Shown piece after piece: positions 25,422 through 35,907 of a DNA stretch of 64,000 nt. The position numbers were made by a program, and so were the translations under genes. The notes under the pieces are model-generated. The model saw only the letters and a list, made by a program, of their open reading frames with translations. It was not told the origin of the DNA and ran no database searches. The stretch spans positions 434,001-498,000 of the forward strand of contig NZ_PVEN01000003.1 in assembly GCF_002973525.1 (NCBI RefSeq), in the 5' to 3' direction. The DNA is from Paraburkholderia sp. BL21I4N1 (GTDB taxonomy: Bacteria; Pseudomonadota; Gammaproteobacteria; Burkholderiales; Burkholderiaceae). The first letter of the stretch is position 1; every line of letters begins with the position of its first letter.

Positions 25422-26933
25422 ATGTCAACGATCAACAACACGTCCGTCAATCAGGCGACGTCCAGCGCGCGCAACCAGGTGCAGCAGGCGGCGCAATCCA
25501 TCATCAGCGGGTCGACCGGCAATTCGACCATGGACGTCGCGAGCCTCGTGTCGGCGTTGGTGAATGCGAAGACGGCGGGGCAGTCGGCGGCGTTGCAAGC
25601 CCGGCAAACCACCGACAACACCACGTTGTCCGCGTATGGCGCGTTGACCTCGGCGCTGAGCGCGCTGCAGGCGGCGATCAAGAATCTGTCGGACGGCACC
25701 ACGCTGTCGACCTTCGCGGCCACGGCCAGCGGTAAAGGACTCGACCCGAAAGCCGGCGTCGGCGCCGTGCCCGGCAGCTACGCCGTCGAGGTTAAGCAGA
25801 TCGCCACGTCGCAGAGCCTGGCGTCCGCCGCGTTCGGCGTGACCACGCAACTGGGCACCGGCACGTTGAGCATTGCGGTCGGCGGCAAGTCGATGGATAT
25901 CACGGTCGACAGCAAGAACAACACGCTCGGCGGCATTGCCGACGCGATCAACAAGGCGAGCAACAACCCGGGCGTCACCGCCACGATCGTGACCGGCACG
26001 GGCGGCGCGCACCTTGTGCTGCGCGCGGCCACCACGGGCGCCGCCAATACGATCGACGTCACCACCAGCAACGTGCAGAACGACGCGGGCCTCGCGGCGC
26101 TCGGCGTCAAGTCGACACCCGGCGCGGATGGCGCGGCGTCCACGTTTGTCTCGTCGGATAGCACCAAGGCGTGGCGTCAGAGCGAAGCCGCGCAGGACGC
26201 GCTGCTCACCATCGGCGGGATCGACGCGCGCAGTGCGACCAACGCCGTGACCGACGCGATTTCCGGCGTGTCGCTGAATCTGTCGCGCGACGCCATCGGC
26301 ACCACGCAGACACTGACCATCGCGCCGGACACCACCGCGCAGAACACAGCGATCACGAATTTCGCGAACCTGTACAACACGGTCGTCACGACGGTCAACA
26401 AACTGTCCTCTTACGACAAAACGTCGAAGACGGGCGGCGCGCTGCTCGGCGACTCGACGCTGCAGACCATCAAGAATTCGCTGGCGTCGATTATCGGCGG
26501 TGGGGTGGGCAAGGGCACTGCTACGGTGAGCTTGGCGCATGTCGGCATCACGCTGAAGGGCGATCCGGCGGACGGCACGCTGGTGATCGACAACGCGAAG
26601 CTGAGCTCGGCGCTCAACACCGCGCCGGCGCGCGTGGCGCAACTGTTCAACACGACCGACGGGCTCGGCGCGAAGCTGAACAGGAGCATCACGGAATTCA
26701 CCCGGACTGGCGGCATCATCGACACGCGCAACAGCGCGTTGAACGCCGATCTGAAGAGTGTCACCGCGCAGCAGTCCAAGCTCGCCGACTACGCAACGGC
26801 ATTGACCAAGCAGTATCAGAGTCAGTTCACCGCACTGAACACGCTGATGGCGACGATGAACAACAACTCCGCCTATCTGACGGCGCTGTTCGGCGGCTCG
26901 AAGAGCGCGGGCGCGCTGGCCACCAATAAGTGA
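25422..26933 (+). CDS. fliD: Flagellar filament cap protein FliD
   Basis: This 503-aa protein forms the cap that guides flagellin folding at the filament tip. It has a disordered N-terminal export region, the FliD_N domain (about 35-135, with KNLSDGTTLSTFAATASGKG) and the FliD_C domain (about 230-470) ending in the coiled-coil YATALTKQYQSQFTALNTLM. Length and layout are usual. It follows fliC and has its own promoter block. Its first 60 residues are partly duplicated at 21749. No fliS or fliT lies directly downstream. Confidence 0.93.
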   Translation: MSTINNTSVNQATSSARNQVQQAAQSIISGSTGNSTMDVASLVSALVNAKTAGQSAALQARQTTDNTTLSAYGALTSALSALQAAIKNLSDGTTLSTFAATASGKGLDPKAGVGAVPGSYAVEVKQIATSQSLASAAFGVTTQLGTGTLSIAVGGKSMDITVDSKNNTLGGIADAINKASNNPGVTATIVTGTGGAHLVLRAATTGAANTIDVTTSNVQNDAGLAALGVKSTPGADGAASTFVSSDSTKAWRQSEAAQDALLTIGGIDARSATNAVTDAISGVSLNLSRDAIGTTQTLTIAPDTTAQNTAITNFANLYNTVVTTVNKLSSYDKTSKTGGALLGDSTLQTIKNSLASIIGGGVGKGTATVSLAHVGITLKGDPADGTLVIDNAKLSSALNTAPARVAQLFNTTDGLGAKLNRSITEFTRTGGIIDTRNSALNADLKSVTAQQSKLADYATALTKQYQSQFTALNTLMATMNNNSAYLTALFGGSKSAGALATNK

Positions 26934-27059
26934 GAGTGAAAAGATCAGCGTGAAGGGCACTGTATCGTCCGCGTTGGCATTTGCATTTGCGCTCGCGGGT
27001 GATACAGCGCTTGTTTCAGCATTTGATACGGCGATTGCGTTCGGTCGACGCCATCACCG

Positions 27060-27683
27060 TCAGTGCGGTAACCGTACGTTGAACCTGAAGGTCAGCAGTC
27101 GGGCGAGCAGGATAAAACCCGTCGCGATCAACACGCTATACACCGTATCGACGTTCGCGTAGTCGAGCAGCACATACAGCCAGCAACCCACGAACGCGCA
27201 GGTCGCATACGGCCGCGAGTCGCGCAGGATCAGCGGTACTTCGTTGCACAGCACGTCTCGAATCACGCCGCCAAACACGCCGGTCAGCACACCCATCATG
27301 ACGGCGGTGAACCACGGCATCTGCGCGTCATGCGCGATCGACGTGCCCGCTACACTGAACAGGCCCAGGCCGATGGCATCCGCGACCAGCAACACGCGCT
27401 CGGACAGCAGGCGCGATGTCATCTTAAGTAGCATGGGCGCGAACAGCGACATCGCAAAGATCGCGATCAGATAACCCTGATGCTCGACCCAGTAGAACGG
27501 CCGACGTTCCAGCAGCACGTCGCGCAACGTGCCCCCGCCGAAAGCCGTGGCGATCGCCACGAGGAAGGTGCCGACCGCGTCGAGCCGGCGGGTACGCGCT
27601 TCGATGAACCCGGAGATCGCGTACGCGAAAATCGCCAGCGCTTCCATGAGAGTCAGCGCCAGCGTCAACCTCGGATGGATCAC
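27060..27683 (-). CDS. UPF0126 / TRIC-like membrane protein
   Basis: This protein of about 207 aa has two repeats of three membrane helices, each with the family glycine-rich motif: FGGGTLRDVLLERRPFYWV in the first and FGGVIRDVLCNEVPLIL in the second. The fold is that of prokaryotic TRIC cation channels. A GTG at 27683 with GAGG eight bases upstream gives a start of IHPRLTLALTLMEALAIF; a later ATG (MEALAIF) is possible. It begins 10 bp after the Smr gene and is probably co-transcribed with it. The physiological ion is uncertain. Confidence 0.85.
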   Translation of the reverse strand: MIHPRLTLALTLMEALAIFAYAISGFIEARTRRLDAVGTFLVAIATAFGGGTLRDVLLERRPFYWVEHQGYLIAIFAMSLFAPMLLKMTSRLLSERVLLVADAIGLGLFSVAGTSIAHDAQMPWFTAVMMGVLTGVFGGVIRDVLCNEVPLILRDSRPYATCAFVGCWLYVLLDYANVDTVYSVLIATGFILLARLLTFRFNVRLPH

Positions 27684-27693
27684 CGCGGCGGCC

Positions 27694-28452
27694 TCAGGAT
27701 TTAGCGTGCGCCGGCAACGCGCCCGGCTGCAACAGCACGACCACCGCACCGGCGCCGCCGTCATGCGGACGTGCCTGGCAGAACGCGATGACCTCGGACT
27801 TTTGCACGAGCCATGCCCGCACCTTGCCCTTCAGCACCGGCTCCTTGCCGATCGAACCCAAACCCTTGCCGTGAATCACGCGCAAACAGCGCAAACCGCG
27901 CTTCACCGATTCGCGGATGAATTCGGCCAGCGCCTCGCGCGCTTCTTCGCGCCGCATGCCGTGCAGGTCGATTTGCGCCTGCACGATCCAGTCGCCGCGC
28001 CGCAGTTTGCGCACGACTTCCTGACTGACGCCGGGGCGGCAATACGACAACGTCTCGTCGGTTTCAAGCAGTACCTCGGGATCGAACTCGTCGGAGATTG
28101 CTTCGTGCAGGACCGCTTCTTCGTCGAGTCTGGTTTGCACCGGTAGCGGCGGTGGAGGATTGCGCGGCAGCGTGGCGCGTGGCGGCACCGCCAGCGGCGC
28201 GACCGCGCCGATTTCGCGGCGGAACAGATCGGCGTCGGCCGTTGCTTCGCGCTGCGCGACCACGGCGGCGGCGCGCTCGCGGTCGCGCCGTTGCGTTTCG
28301 CCCTTCAACGCGTCGCGCAGTGCGCCGAGGCCGGCAAGACCGGCCGCCGGTTCGAGCTTCGCCTGGGCGACGGGGACGGCGGGTTCCGGTGCCGCCCTGG
28401 CGACGGTGCGGGCGCGCTTCGGTTCGTTGGGATGCGGCTGGTTTTTCGGCAT
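27694..28452 (-). CDS. Smr-domain DNA endonuclease-like protein
   Basis: This 252-aa protein has a basic, proline-rich N-terminal half and a C-terminal Smr domain (about 160-245): QIDLHGMRREEAREALAEF with the LDLHG-type signature, CLRVIHGKGLGSIGKEPVLK with the HGxG signature, and a final ARPHDGGAGAVVVLL. Such stand-alone proteins resemble SmrA/YdaL, which nick DNA or act on RNA. The start at 28452 (MPKNQPHPN) is chosen because upstream codons look non-coding. It is followed by the UPF0126 gene. Confidence 0.88.
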   Translation of the reverse strand: MPKNQPHPNEPKRARTVARAAPEPAVPVAQAKLEPAAGLAGLGALRDALKGETQRRDRERAAAVVAQREATADADLFRREIGAVAPLAVPPRATLPRNPPPPLPVQTRLDEEAVLHEAISDEFDPEVLLETDETLSYCRPGVSQEVVRKLRRGDWIVQAQIDLHGMRREEAREALAEFIRESVKRGLRCLRVIHGKGLGSIGKEPVLKGKVRAWLVQKSEVIAFCQARPHDGGAGAVVVLLQPGALPAHAKS

Positions 28453-28554
28453 ATCGGGAAGACAACGCAGACAGGGAGATCGATCGCGCGACGTTGATCG
28501 CGAGCGGCATGACCGCGCTAGACGCATGAAACAGGACGCCTGACGCAGACGCGA

Positions 28555-28587
28555 AAAAGGCCGCGGGCTTGTCAGCCGCGGCCTTTT
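28555..28587 (-). terminator. Rho-independent terminator downstream of trxB
   Basis: AAAAGGCCGCGG (28555-28566) pairs with CCGCGGCCTTTT (28576-28587) with a 9-nt loop. On the minus strand the stem is followed by a run of T, as expected for termination of leftward trxB transcription, about 75 bp after its stop. Confidence 0.85.
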
Positions 28588-28661
28588 ATCTGGCAGGCGG
28601 CCGGGCCACGCCCAGCCGCCATTTTACCGTTGCACCAGACGTTGCCGCCCGGCGCCTTGCA

Positions 28662-29996
<1,335 letters not shown>

Positions 29997-32312
29997 ATGG
30001 CAAAAGCTCCCTATTCCGCGAGCGCGCAGGCATTGCCGCACCGCATGTCGCGCCTTTTCACCGAAATCCGCTGGATCCTGCAGGTGGCGCTCGGCGTGTT
30101 CCTGCTCATGGCGCTCGTCAGCTACAGCCGGCGCGACCCGAGCTGGACCCACGCCGCGCAGGTCGACCATATCGGCAACTGGGCGGGCCGTGTCGGCGCC
30201 TGGACGTCGGACATCCTGCTGTTGCTGTTCGGCCTGTCCGCCTACTGGTGGATCGTGCTGCTCGGCCGCCATATCTCCGCCAACTACAAGCGCATCACCC
30301 GTAACGAAGACGTGCAGGAAGACAAGCCGCGCGACGCGACCTGGCTCGCGGACGCGTTCGCGTTCATGCTCGTGCTGCTTGCCTGCGACGGTATCGAGGC
30401 GCTGCGCATGTGGTCGCTGAAGGTGCAGTTGCCGCGCGCGCCGGGCGGCGTGATCGGCGAGGCGGTGGCGCGCGGGGTCTCGCATGCGCTCGGTTTCACC
30501 GGCGGCACGCTGGCCTTGCTGATCGCGCTCGCGATCGGCTTGTCGCTGTATTTCCGTTTCTCGTGGCTGTCGGTGTCGGAAAAGGTCGGCGAGTCGATCA
30601 TTTCCGCCGTCACGTTCGCGAAGCTGCGCCGCGAGGCCGGCCGTGACCGCAAGCTGGGCGAAGCGGCCGCCGTGAAGCGCGAAGGTAAGGTCGAAAAGGG
30701 CCGCGTGCGGATCGAGGAACACGAGCCGGTCGTGATCGTGCCGCCGGTCGTCACGCCGGCCAAGTCGGAGCGCGTCGAGAAAGAGCGGCAAGTGCCGTTG
30801 TTTACCGATCTGCCGGGCGACTCCACCTTGCCGCCTATCTCGCTGCTCGACGCCGCGCCGGTCGCGCAGGAAACCATTTCCGCCGACACGCTCGAATTCA
30901 CCTCGCGGCTGATCGAGAAGAAGCTCAAGGACTTCGGCGTCGAAGTGAGCGTGGTCGCGGCTTATCCGGGGCCGGTCGTCACGCGCTATGAAATCGAGCC
31001 GGCCACGGGTGTGAAGGGCAGCCAGATTGTCGGTCTGGCGAAAGACCTGGCGCGCTCGCTGTCGCTGGTGTCGATCCGCGTCGTCGAAACGATTCCCGGC
31101 AAGAATTTCATGGCGCTGGAGTTGCCGAATCAGCGCCGCCAGACCGTGAGCCTGTCCGAGATTCTCGGCTCGGCGGTTTATGCGGATGCCGCGTCGCCGC
31201 TCACCATGGGGCTCGGCAAGGATATCGGCGGCAAGCCGGTGTGCGCCGACCTTGCGAAGATGCCGCATCTGCTGGTGGCGGGCACGACCGGCTCGGGCAA
31301 GTCGGTGGGGATCAACGCGATGATCCTGTCGCTGCTGTACAAGGCGAGCGCCGACCAGGTCCGCATGATCCTGATCGATCCGAAGATGCTCGAAATGAGC
31401 GTCTACGAAGGCATTCCGCATCTGCTGTGTCCGGTGGTCACGGACATGCGCCAGGCCGGTCACGCGCTCAACTGGGCGGTCGCCGAAATGGAGCGCCGCT
31501 ACAAGCTGATGAGCAAGCTGGGCGTGCGTAATCTCGCCGGCTACAACAACAAGATCGACGAAGCCGCCAAGCGCGAAGAGAAGTTGCCGAATCCGTTCAG
31601 CCTCACGCCGGATGATCCGGAACCGCTGTCGCGCCTGCCGAATATCGTGGTCGTGATCGACGAACTGGCCGACCTGATGATGGTGGTCGGCAAGAAGGTC
31701 GAAGAGTTGATCGCGCGGATTGCGCAGAAGGCGCGCGCGGCCGGGATCCATTTGATTCTTGCCACGCAACGGCCGTCGGTCGACGTGATCACCGGCCTGA
31801 TCAAGGCCAACGTGCCGACGCGCATGGCCTTCCAAGTGTCGTCGAAGATCGACTCGCGCACCATTCTCGACCAGCAGGGCGCGGAATCGCTGCTCGGCAT
31901 GGGCGACATGCTGTATCTGCCGCCGGGCAGCGGCTTGCCGGTGCGCGTGCACGGCGCGTTCGTTTCGGACGAGGAAGTGCACCGCGTGGTTGATAAGCTC
32001 AAGGAGCAAGGCGAGCCGAACTACATCGAAGGCATTCTCGAAGGCGGCGTGACGGGCGAGGGCGACGAAGGTTCGGCGGGCGCTGGCGGAACCGGAGCGG
32101 GCGACGGCGAGTCGGACCCGTTGTACGACCAGGCGGTCGACGTCGTGCTGAAGAACCGTCGCGCGTCGATCTCGCTGGTGCAGCGGCATTTGCGCATCGG
32201 CTATAACCGTGCGGCGCGTTTGCTCGAGCAGATGGAAAACTCGGGCGTGGTGTCGAGCATGTCGTCGAACGGCAATCGCGAGATTCTCGCGCCGGCTCGG
32301 GAAGCGGAATAG
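29997..32312 (+). CDS. ftsK: DNA translocase FtsK
   Basis: This 771-aa protein couples chromosome segregation to septation. Four N-terminal membrane helices (about 20-185, for example [17 protein letters not shown]) anchor it at the septum. A shortened linker leads to the alpha-beta motor (about 275-690) with Walker A GTTGSGKS at 429-436 and DELADLMMV as Walker B. The gamma winged helix at the C-terminus (about 710-765, [20 protein letters not shown]) reads KOPS sites and activates XerCD. I start at 29997, where AGGA precedes the ATG; a GTG 24 nt upstream is possible. It is about the length of other betaproteobacterial FtsK proteins. lolA follows. Confidence 0.95.
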   Translation: MAKAPYSASAQALPHRMSRLFTEIRWILQVALGVFLLMALVSYSRRDPSWTHAAQVDHIGNWAGRVGAWTSDILLLLFGLSAYWWIVLLGRHISANYKRITRNEDVQEDKPRDATWLADAFAFMLVLLACDGIEALRMWSLKVQLPRAPGGVIGEAVARGVSHALGFTGGTLALLIALAIGLSLYFRFSWLSVSEKVGESIISAVTFAKLRREAGRDRKLGEAAAVKREGKVEKGRVRIEEHEPVVIVPPVVTPAKSERVEKERQVPLFTDLPGDSTLPPISLLDAAPVAQETISADTLEFTSRLIEKKLKDFGVEVSVVAAYPGPVVTRYEIEPATGVKGSQIVGLAKDLARSLSLVSIRVVETIPGKNFMALELPNQRRQTVSLSEILGSAVYADAASPLTMGLGKDIGGKPVCADLAKMPHLLVAGTTGSGKSVGINAMILSLLYKASADQVRMILIDPKMLEMSVYEGIPHLLCPVVTDMRQAGHALNWAVAEMERRYKLMSKLGVRNLAGYNNKIDEAAKREEKLPNPFSLTPDDPEPLSRLPNIVVVIDELADLMMVVGKKVEELIARIAQKARAAGIHLILATQRPSVDVITGLIKANVPTRMAFQVSSKIDSRTILDQQGAESLLGMGDMLYLPPGSGLPVRVHGAFVSDEEVHRVVDKLKEQGEPNYIEGILEGGVTGEGDEGSAGAGGTGAGDGESDPLYDQAVDVVLKNRRASISLVQRHLRIGYNRAARLLEQMENSGVVSSMSSNGNREILAPAREAE

Positions 32313-32599
32313 GCCGCGTGGTGGTTTTGGCATGGCGCGTTCGTGCGGTGGCCGCCGCGTCGCCAAGCCCGTTGTACTCGCTGTCCGGCCACGCCGCATC
32401 ATGTCGCGCCGCACTAAGGCCCGTTTAAGGCTCGGCGCCTAGGCTTAGCCCTATATGGCTTAGGGCAAGCTCAGCGGTTGCACGGTATCACCGCCCCGCG
32501 ACGAGCCGAGCCAAGCCAGAACGAGCCGAACGGCGCGGCCGCCGGGTGCAAACCCACCGCCGTGACCGCTCAACGAATTCAATCAAGGGAGAAAAACAT
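32313..32599 (+). other. ftsK-lolA intergenic region
   Basis: This 287-bp gap holds no gene. A 6-bp stem (GCCCTA at 32448, TAGGGC at 32461) and repeated GGCTTAGG-like words occur around 32415-32470, and GGGAG (32587-32591) is the lolA ribosome site. The function of the repeats is unclear. Confidence 0.35.
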
Positions 32600-33334
32600 A
32601 TGCAGCTATTCGCGCAGCAGCAGGCTCGACAGAGTGCTCAATCCAGCCGTATCGGCCAACTCGCGCGCACGTTTGTGCGTGGCGTCGGCAGCGTGGCGAT
32701 CGGCGCGTCGATGCTGGTGGCGTCGCAGGCATTCGCGAGCGGCACCGAGCAACTGAAGGCGTTCGTCGCGCAAGTGCATTCGGCGCGCGGCACCTTCGTG
32801 CAGCAGGAAGTGCGTGCGCCGAGCAAGGCGCAGGGTGCGAGCGGCGTGCTGTCCACCAGCGGCGCCGGCAAGACCGGTACGTCGAGCGGCACGTTCACGT
32901 TCGCGCGTCCCGGCAAGTTCATCTGGCAATACGAGAAGCCCTATGCGCAACTGCTGCAGGCGGACGGCGATAAGCTCTACGTGTACGACAAGGATTTGAA
33001 TCAGGTGACGGTGCGCAGCCTCGGCGGCGCGCTGGGTGCAAGCCCGGCGGCGATTCTGTTCGGCAGCAACGATCTGGACAAGAACTTCACGCTGCGCGAC
33101 GCGGGCGTAAAGGCCGGCATCGATTGGCTCGAACTGACGCCGAAAGCGAAAGACACGCAGTTCCAACGCGTGGGCATCGGCTTCAAGGACGGCAATCTCG
33201 AAGCGATGGAGTTGCACGACGTGTTCGGCAACGTGACGCTGCTGACCTTCTCGAACATTCAGAAGAACCCGCCGTTGCCGGCGGATGCGTTCAAGTTCAC
33301 GGTGCCGAAGGGCGCGGATGTGATCAACGGGTAA
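32600..33334 (+). CDS. lolA: Outer-membrane lipoprotein carrier protein LolA
   Basis: This 244-aa periplasmic chaperone takes lipoproteins from LolCDE to LolB. An extended N-terminal region with a Sec signal ([20 protein letters not shown]) precedes the mature start [20 protein letters not shown], which is typical of LolA. The conserved [18 protein letters not shown] strand and the C-terminal [17 protein letters not shown] are also present. ATG 32600 has GGGAG upstream; the earlier M codon gives an unlikely N-terminus. It follows ftsK as in related genomes, but rarA, usually next, is displaced by about 5 kb. Confidence 0.94.
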   Translation: MQLFAQQQARQSAQSSRIGQLARTFVRGVGSVAIGASMLVASQAFASGTEQLKAFVAQVHSARGTFVQQEVRAPSKAQGASGVLSTSGAGKTGTSSGTFTFARPGKFIWQYEKPYAQLLQADGDKLYVYDKDLNQVTVRSLGGALGASPAAILFGSNDLDKNFTLRDAGVKAGIDWLELTPKAKDTQFQRVGIGFKDGNLEAMELHDVFGNVTLLTFSNIQKNPPLPADAFKFTVPKGADVING

Positions 33335-33387
33335 GGGTTCGGACCAGGCTTGTCGCCTGACCTGCCGAACTGGATTCCGATTCTGCC

Positions 33388-33426
33388 AAAAGCCTCCGTC
33401 AGTTGATGACTGACGGAGGCTTTTTT
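33388..33426 (+). terminator. Rho-independent terminator after lolA
   Basis: GCCTCCGTCAG (33392-33402) pairs with CTGACGGAGGC (33410-33420), extended by AAAA/TTTT, with a 7-nt loop and six T residues. It is a classical terminator 55 bp after the lolA stop and separates lolA from the Fic locus. Confidence 0.93.
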
Positions 33427-33463
33427 ATGTCCTGCCGCCTCTCGGGGGTCATTTATCGTTGAA

Positions 33464-33571
33464 CGTCTAATCGACTCGCAATTTGAGTCGATTAGACGCT
33501 TAATCGCCTCAGAGTCGACTATACTCAAATTCGACTCACGCTATGAGTCGAATAAACCCGGCAATCGACTC
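33464..33571. repeat. Array of TCGACTC heptamers upstream of fic
   Basis: Six exact copies of TCGACTC or its complement occur in about 100 bp: 33471, 33485, 33512, 33531, 33545 and 33565 (start positions). Two pairs (33471/33485 and 33531/33545) share the same TCGACTC-N7-GAGTCGA geometry. The first pair is embedded in 14-bp perfect arms (33464-33477 and 33485-33498). The array ends 17 bp before the fic start, so it probably overlaps the promoter and works as an operator cluster. Confidence 0.85.
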
Positions 33572-33588
33572 AAGGCTCATCCAGCGCC

Positions 33589-34761
33589 ATGTCTCCGACA
33601 CATTCCTTTATCTGGCAAGCCCCCACGTGGCCCGGCATGCACTATGACCTCGTTCAGGTCGGCGCCGAACTGGCTCGCGCGCACCGGGCTCAAGGCATTG
33701 TTGAAGGCAAGCTGGCCGGTCTGGGCTTCGAGCAGCGCCTCGAACTCGCTGCCGAAGCCTGGAGCCAGGACGCCGTCGCGACGGCCGCTATCGAAGGTGA
33801 GCGCATCAACCTTACCGCGGTGCGTTCGTCCGTGGCACGGCGACTCGGTGTCGGAAATCAGGACGGCGCCAATGCACCTCGAAGCGTCGAAGGTTTGCTC
33901 GACATCATGGACGACGCGGTGCTGCAAAGAGACGCGCCACTCACGCACGAGCGCTTGTGCGCCTGGCAGGCGGCGCTGTTCCCGACCGGCTACTCCGGTA
34001 TGACGAAAATTCTTGTCGGGGCCTACCGCGAGCATGCCGAGCCGATGCAAGTTGTCAGTGGGCGCCTGGGGCGCGAAAGGGTGCACTATGAGGCGCCGTC
34101 GTCGGCCCGCGTCCCGGCCGACATGCAGCAATTCCTGGACTGGTTCAACGCCACGACCGAGCACGACAGTCTGGTCAAGGCGGCGCTCGCTCACCTGTGG
34201 TTCGAAACGATTCATCCATTCGAGGACGGCAATGGTCGCGTCGGTCGAGTGCTCATTGACCTCGTGCTGGCGCGCGAAAACGGCGAGATCAGCCGTTTGA
34301 TCCGTATTTCACAGCGCCTGCTCGACAAGCGCCGCGACTACTACGAGCAGCTCAAGCGCGCCCAGCATGGCGATCTGGACGTGAGCGCGTGGGTCCTATG
34401 GTTCGTCGAGCAAGTGCGGGTGTCCTGCGAAGAAGCGTCCAGTGTCATGGACGCGGCGCTTGGTAAAGCCCTTTTCTGGATGAGCCATCGGGACAAGGTG
34501 CTGACCACTCGACAACGCAAAGTCGTCAACCTGCTGCTCGATGCCGGTCCGCATGGTTTCGAAGGCGGCATGAACACGAGGAAATACGAGAGCGTCGGCA
34601 GCACCTCACGGGCCACCGCGTCGCGCGAGCTGATCGAACTTGAAAACATGGGCATTCTGGACAAGGTCGGTGCGGGTCGCTCGACTCGCTACTACCCGAG
34701 TGTCCCAGGGTGGGGGACGGAGGGCACAACGCTCGTCGAGGCGCCATCTCGCGAGGATTGA
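33589..34761 (+). CDS. Fic-family AMP transferase with DUF4172-like and winged-helix domains
   Basis: This 390-aa protein has an N-terminal DUF4172-like segment (SFIWQAPTWPGMHYDL), the class II inhibitory motif TAAIEG (Thr65, Glu69, Gly70), and the catalytic Fic loop HPFEDGNGRVGR at 209-220. A C-terminal winged helix (about 305-375, TTRQRKVVNLLLDAG and STSRATASRELIELENMGIL) follows. Fic enzymes usually transfer AMP to a protein hydroxyl, and here the upstream inhibitory Glu69 would hold the enzyme off. The winged helix could bind the heptamer array just upstream and autoregulate the gene. It lies in a block inserted between lolA and rarA. The target protein is unknown. Confidence 0.92.
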   Translation: MSPTHSFIWQAPTWPGMHYDLVQVGAELARAHRAQGIVEGKLAGLGFEQRLELAAEAWSQDAVATAAIEGERINLTAVRSSVARRLGVGNQDGANAPRSVEGLLDIMDDAVLQRDAPLTHERLCAWQAALFPTGYSGMTKILVGAYREHAEPMQVVSGRLGRERVHYEAPSSARVPADMQQFLDWFNATTEHDSLVKAALAHLWFETIHPFEDGNGRVGRVLIDLVLARENGEISRLIRISQRLLDKRRDYYEQLKRAQHGDLDVSAWVLWFVEQVRVSCEEASSVMDAALGKALFWMSHRDKVLTTRQRKVVNLLLDAGPHGFEGGMNTRKYESVGSTSRATASRELIELENMGILDKVGAGRSTRYYPSVPGWGTEGTTLVEAPSRED

Positions 34762-34804
34762 TCCGCTGCCATTTCGCGGACTGAATCCCCGCGCAACAGC
34801 CAGG

Positions 34805-35725
34805 TTACTCGTCAACCTCCAAAACCTGCGCCGGATGTGCGGCCTTCATATCGTCGATAAACGCCTCGACGATATCCGTGCGGTGCTGTCGCCCTCGCGT
34901 CACCATATGAAACGCGACGCGGTAGCGCATCAACTCCGGATTCAACGCCGCGAGCAGTCCCTGCTTGACGAACGGCGCCGCGAAATGTCCTGGCAAATAG
35001 CCGAGGTGATGCCCGGACAACACGAGCATCGCGACCGCTTCCATATTGTCCGCAACAGCGGTCACGTTCTGCGGCGTGGTCGAACTTTCGGCTTCGGGCA
35101 GCGGATAGCTGCGCCACGCCCATTCATGCTGCGCAGCCTCGGCGGCCGGCACCGCGCCTGCCTGCGCGAACAGCGGATGCCCCTTGGCGCAATACGCAAG
35201 CTGATCTTCGGCGAATACCTCGGTGTATTCGAGCGACGGCACGCGATGCCAGAAATAGCCGATGCCAACCTGTATCCGGCCATTCAGCAGCAACTCTTCC
35301 AGCTCGCCCGGCGAGCGCACCAGAATCGAAAACCGCACCGACTGATCGCGTGCCCGGAAGCGGCCGATCGCGTCGCTGATACGGGCGCTGGCCGATACCG
35401 GCGTATGGCCGATCATGCCGATATCCAGCGTGCCGACCAGTTTGCGGCCGACGTTGCGCGCCTGCATGCCGAACGTATCGACGGCGGCCAGCAACGCGCG
35501 CGCCGCGTCGATGAACTGTTCGCCGCGCGCGGTCAGGCTGAAGCCGCCGCGGCCGCGTTCGCACAGCCGGTAGCCGAGGCGCGTTTCCAGCGTGGCGAGC
35601 TGCGTGCTGATGGTCGACTGGCCGACGTTGAGGGTCGCCTGAGCGGGCGACACGCCGCCCGCGTCGACGATGGCGAGGAATACGCGGATCAGCCGCAGGT
35701 CGAGATCGGTGAGTTGGGAGAACAT
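34805..35725 (-). CDS. LysR-family regulator, divergent to the ureohydrolase
   Basis: This 306-aa protein has a LysR helix-turn-helix at the N-terminus (LRLIRVFLAIVDAGGVSPAQ, with NVGQSTISTQLATLETRLGY) and an effector domain from about residue 90. It is transcribed away from the agmatinase-like gene, with 182 bp between the starts, the usual arrangement for a LysR activator and its target. An ACATCG-N8-CGATGT repeat lies 11-30 bp before its start. By analogy with GbuR, it may respond to a guanidino acid; that is inference. It converges on the fic gene. Confidence 0.88.
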   Translation of the reverse strand: MFSQLTDLDLRLIRVFLAIVDAGGVSPAQATLNVGQSTISTQLATLETRLGYRLCERGRGGFSLTARGEQFIDAARALLAAVDTFGMQARNVGRKLVGTLDIGMIGHTPVSASARISDAIGRFRARDQSVRFSILVRSPGELEELLLNGRIQVGIGYFWHRVPSLEYTEVFAEDQLAYCAKGHPLFAQAGAVPAAEAAQHEWAWRSYPLPEAESSTTPQNVTAVADNMEAVAMLVLSGHHLGYLPGHFAAPFVKQGLLAALNPELMRYRVAFHMVTRGRQHRTDIVEAFIDDMKAAHPAQVLEVDE

Positions 35726-35735
35726 GCGTCAGGAT

Positions 35736-35755
35736 ACATCGTTGAAAATCGATGT
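35736..35755. promoter_or_regulatory. LysR-type binding site candidate
   Basis: ACATCG (35736-35741) and CGATGT (35750-35755) form a 6-bp dyad around an AT-rich 8-bp centre. The centre and the flanking T/A match the general T-N11-A LysR box. It lies just upstream of the divergent LysR gene and about 150 bp from the ureohydrolase start. Confidence 0.45.
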
Positions 35756-35907
35756 GAAGTTTATTCTGTTCGTATTTTAACTTCTGGGAAACTGCTTAAG
35801 AATCCAGATTCGCCCGGCAAGGTGCGCTTCTTCTGCTTTCTCCTCGGCCGGTTTGCACGTTTTTCGCTCGCAGCCCGTTTGCAGCGCCTTTTCATTGCCG
35901 AGCCACG

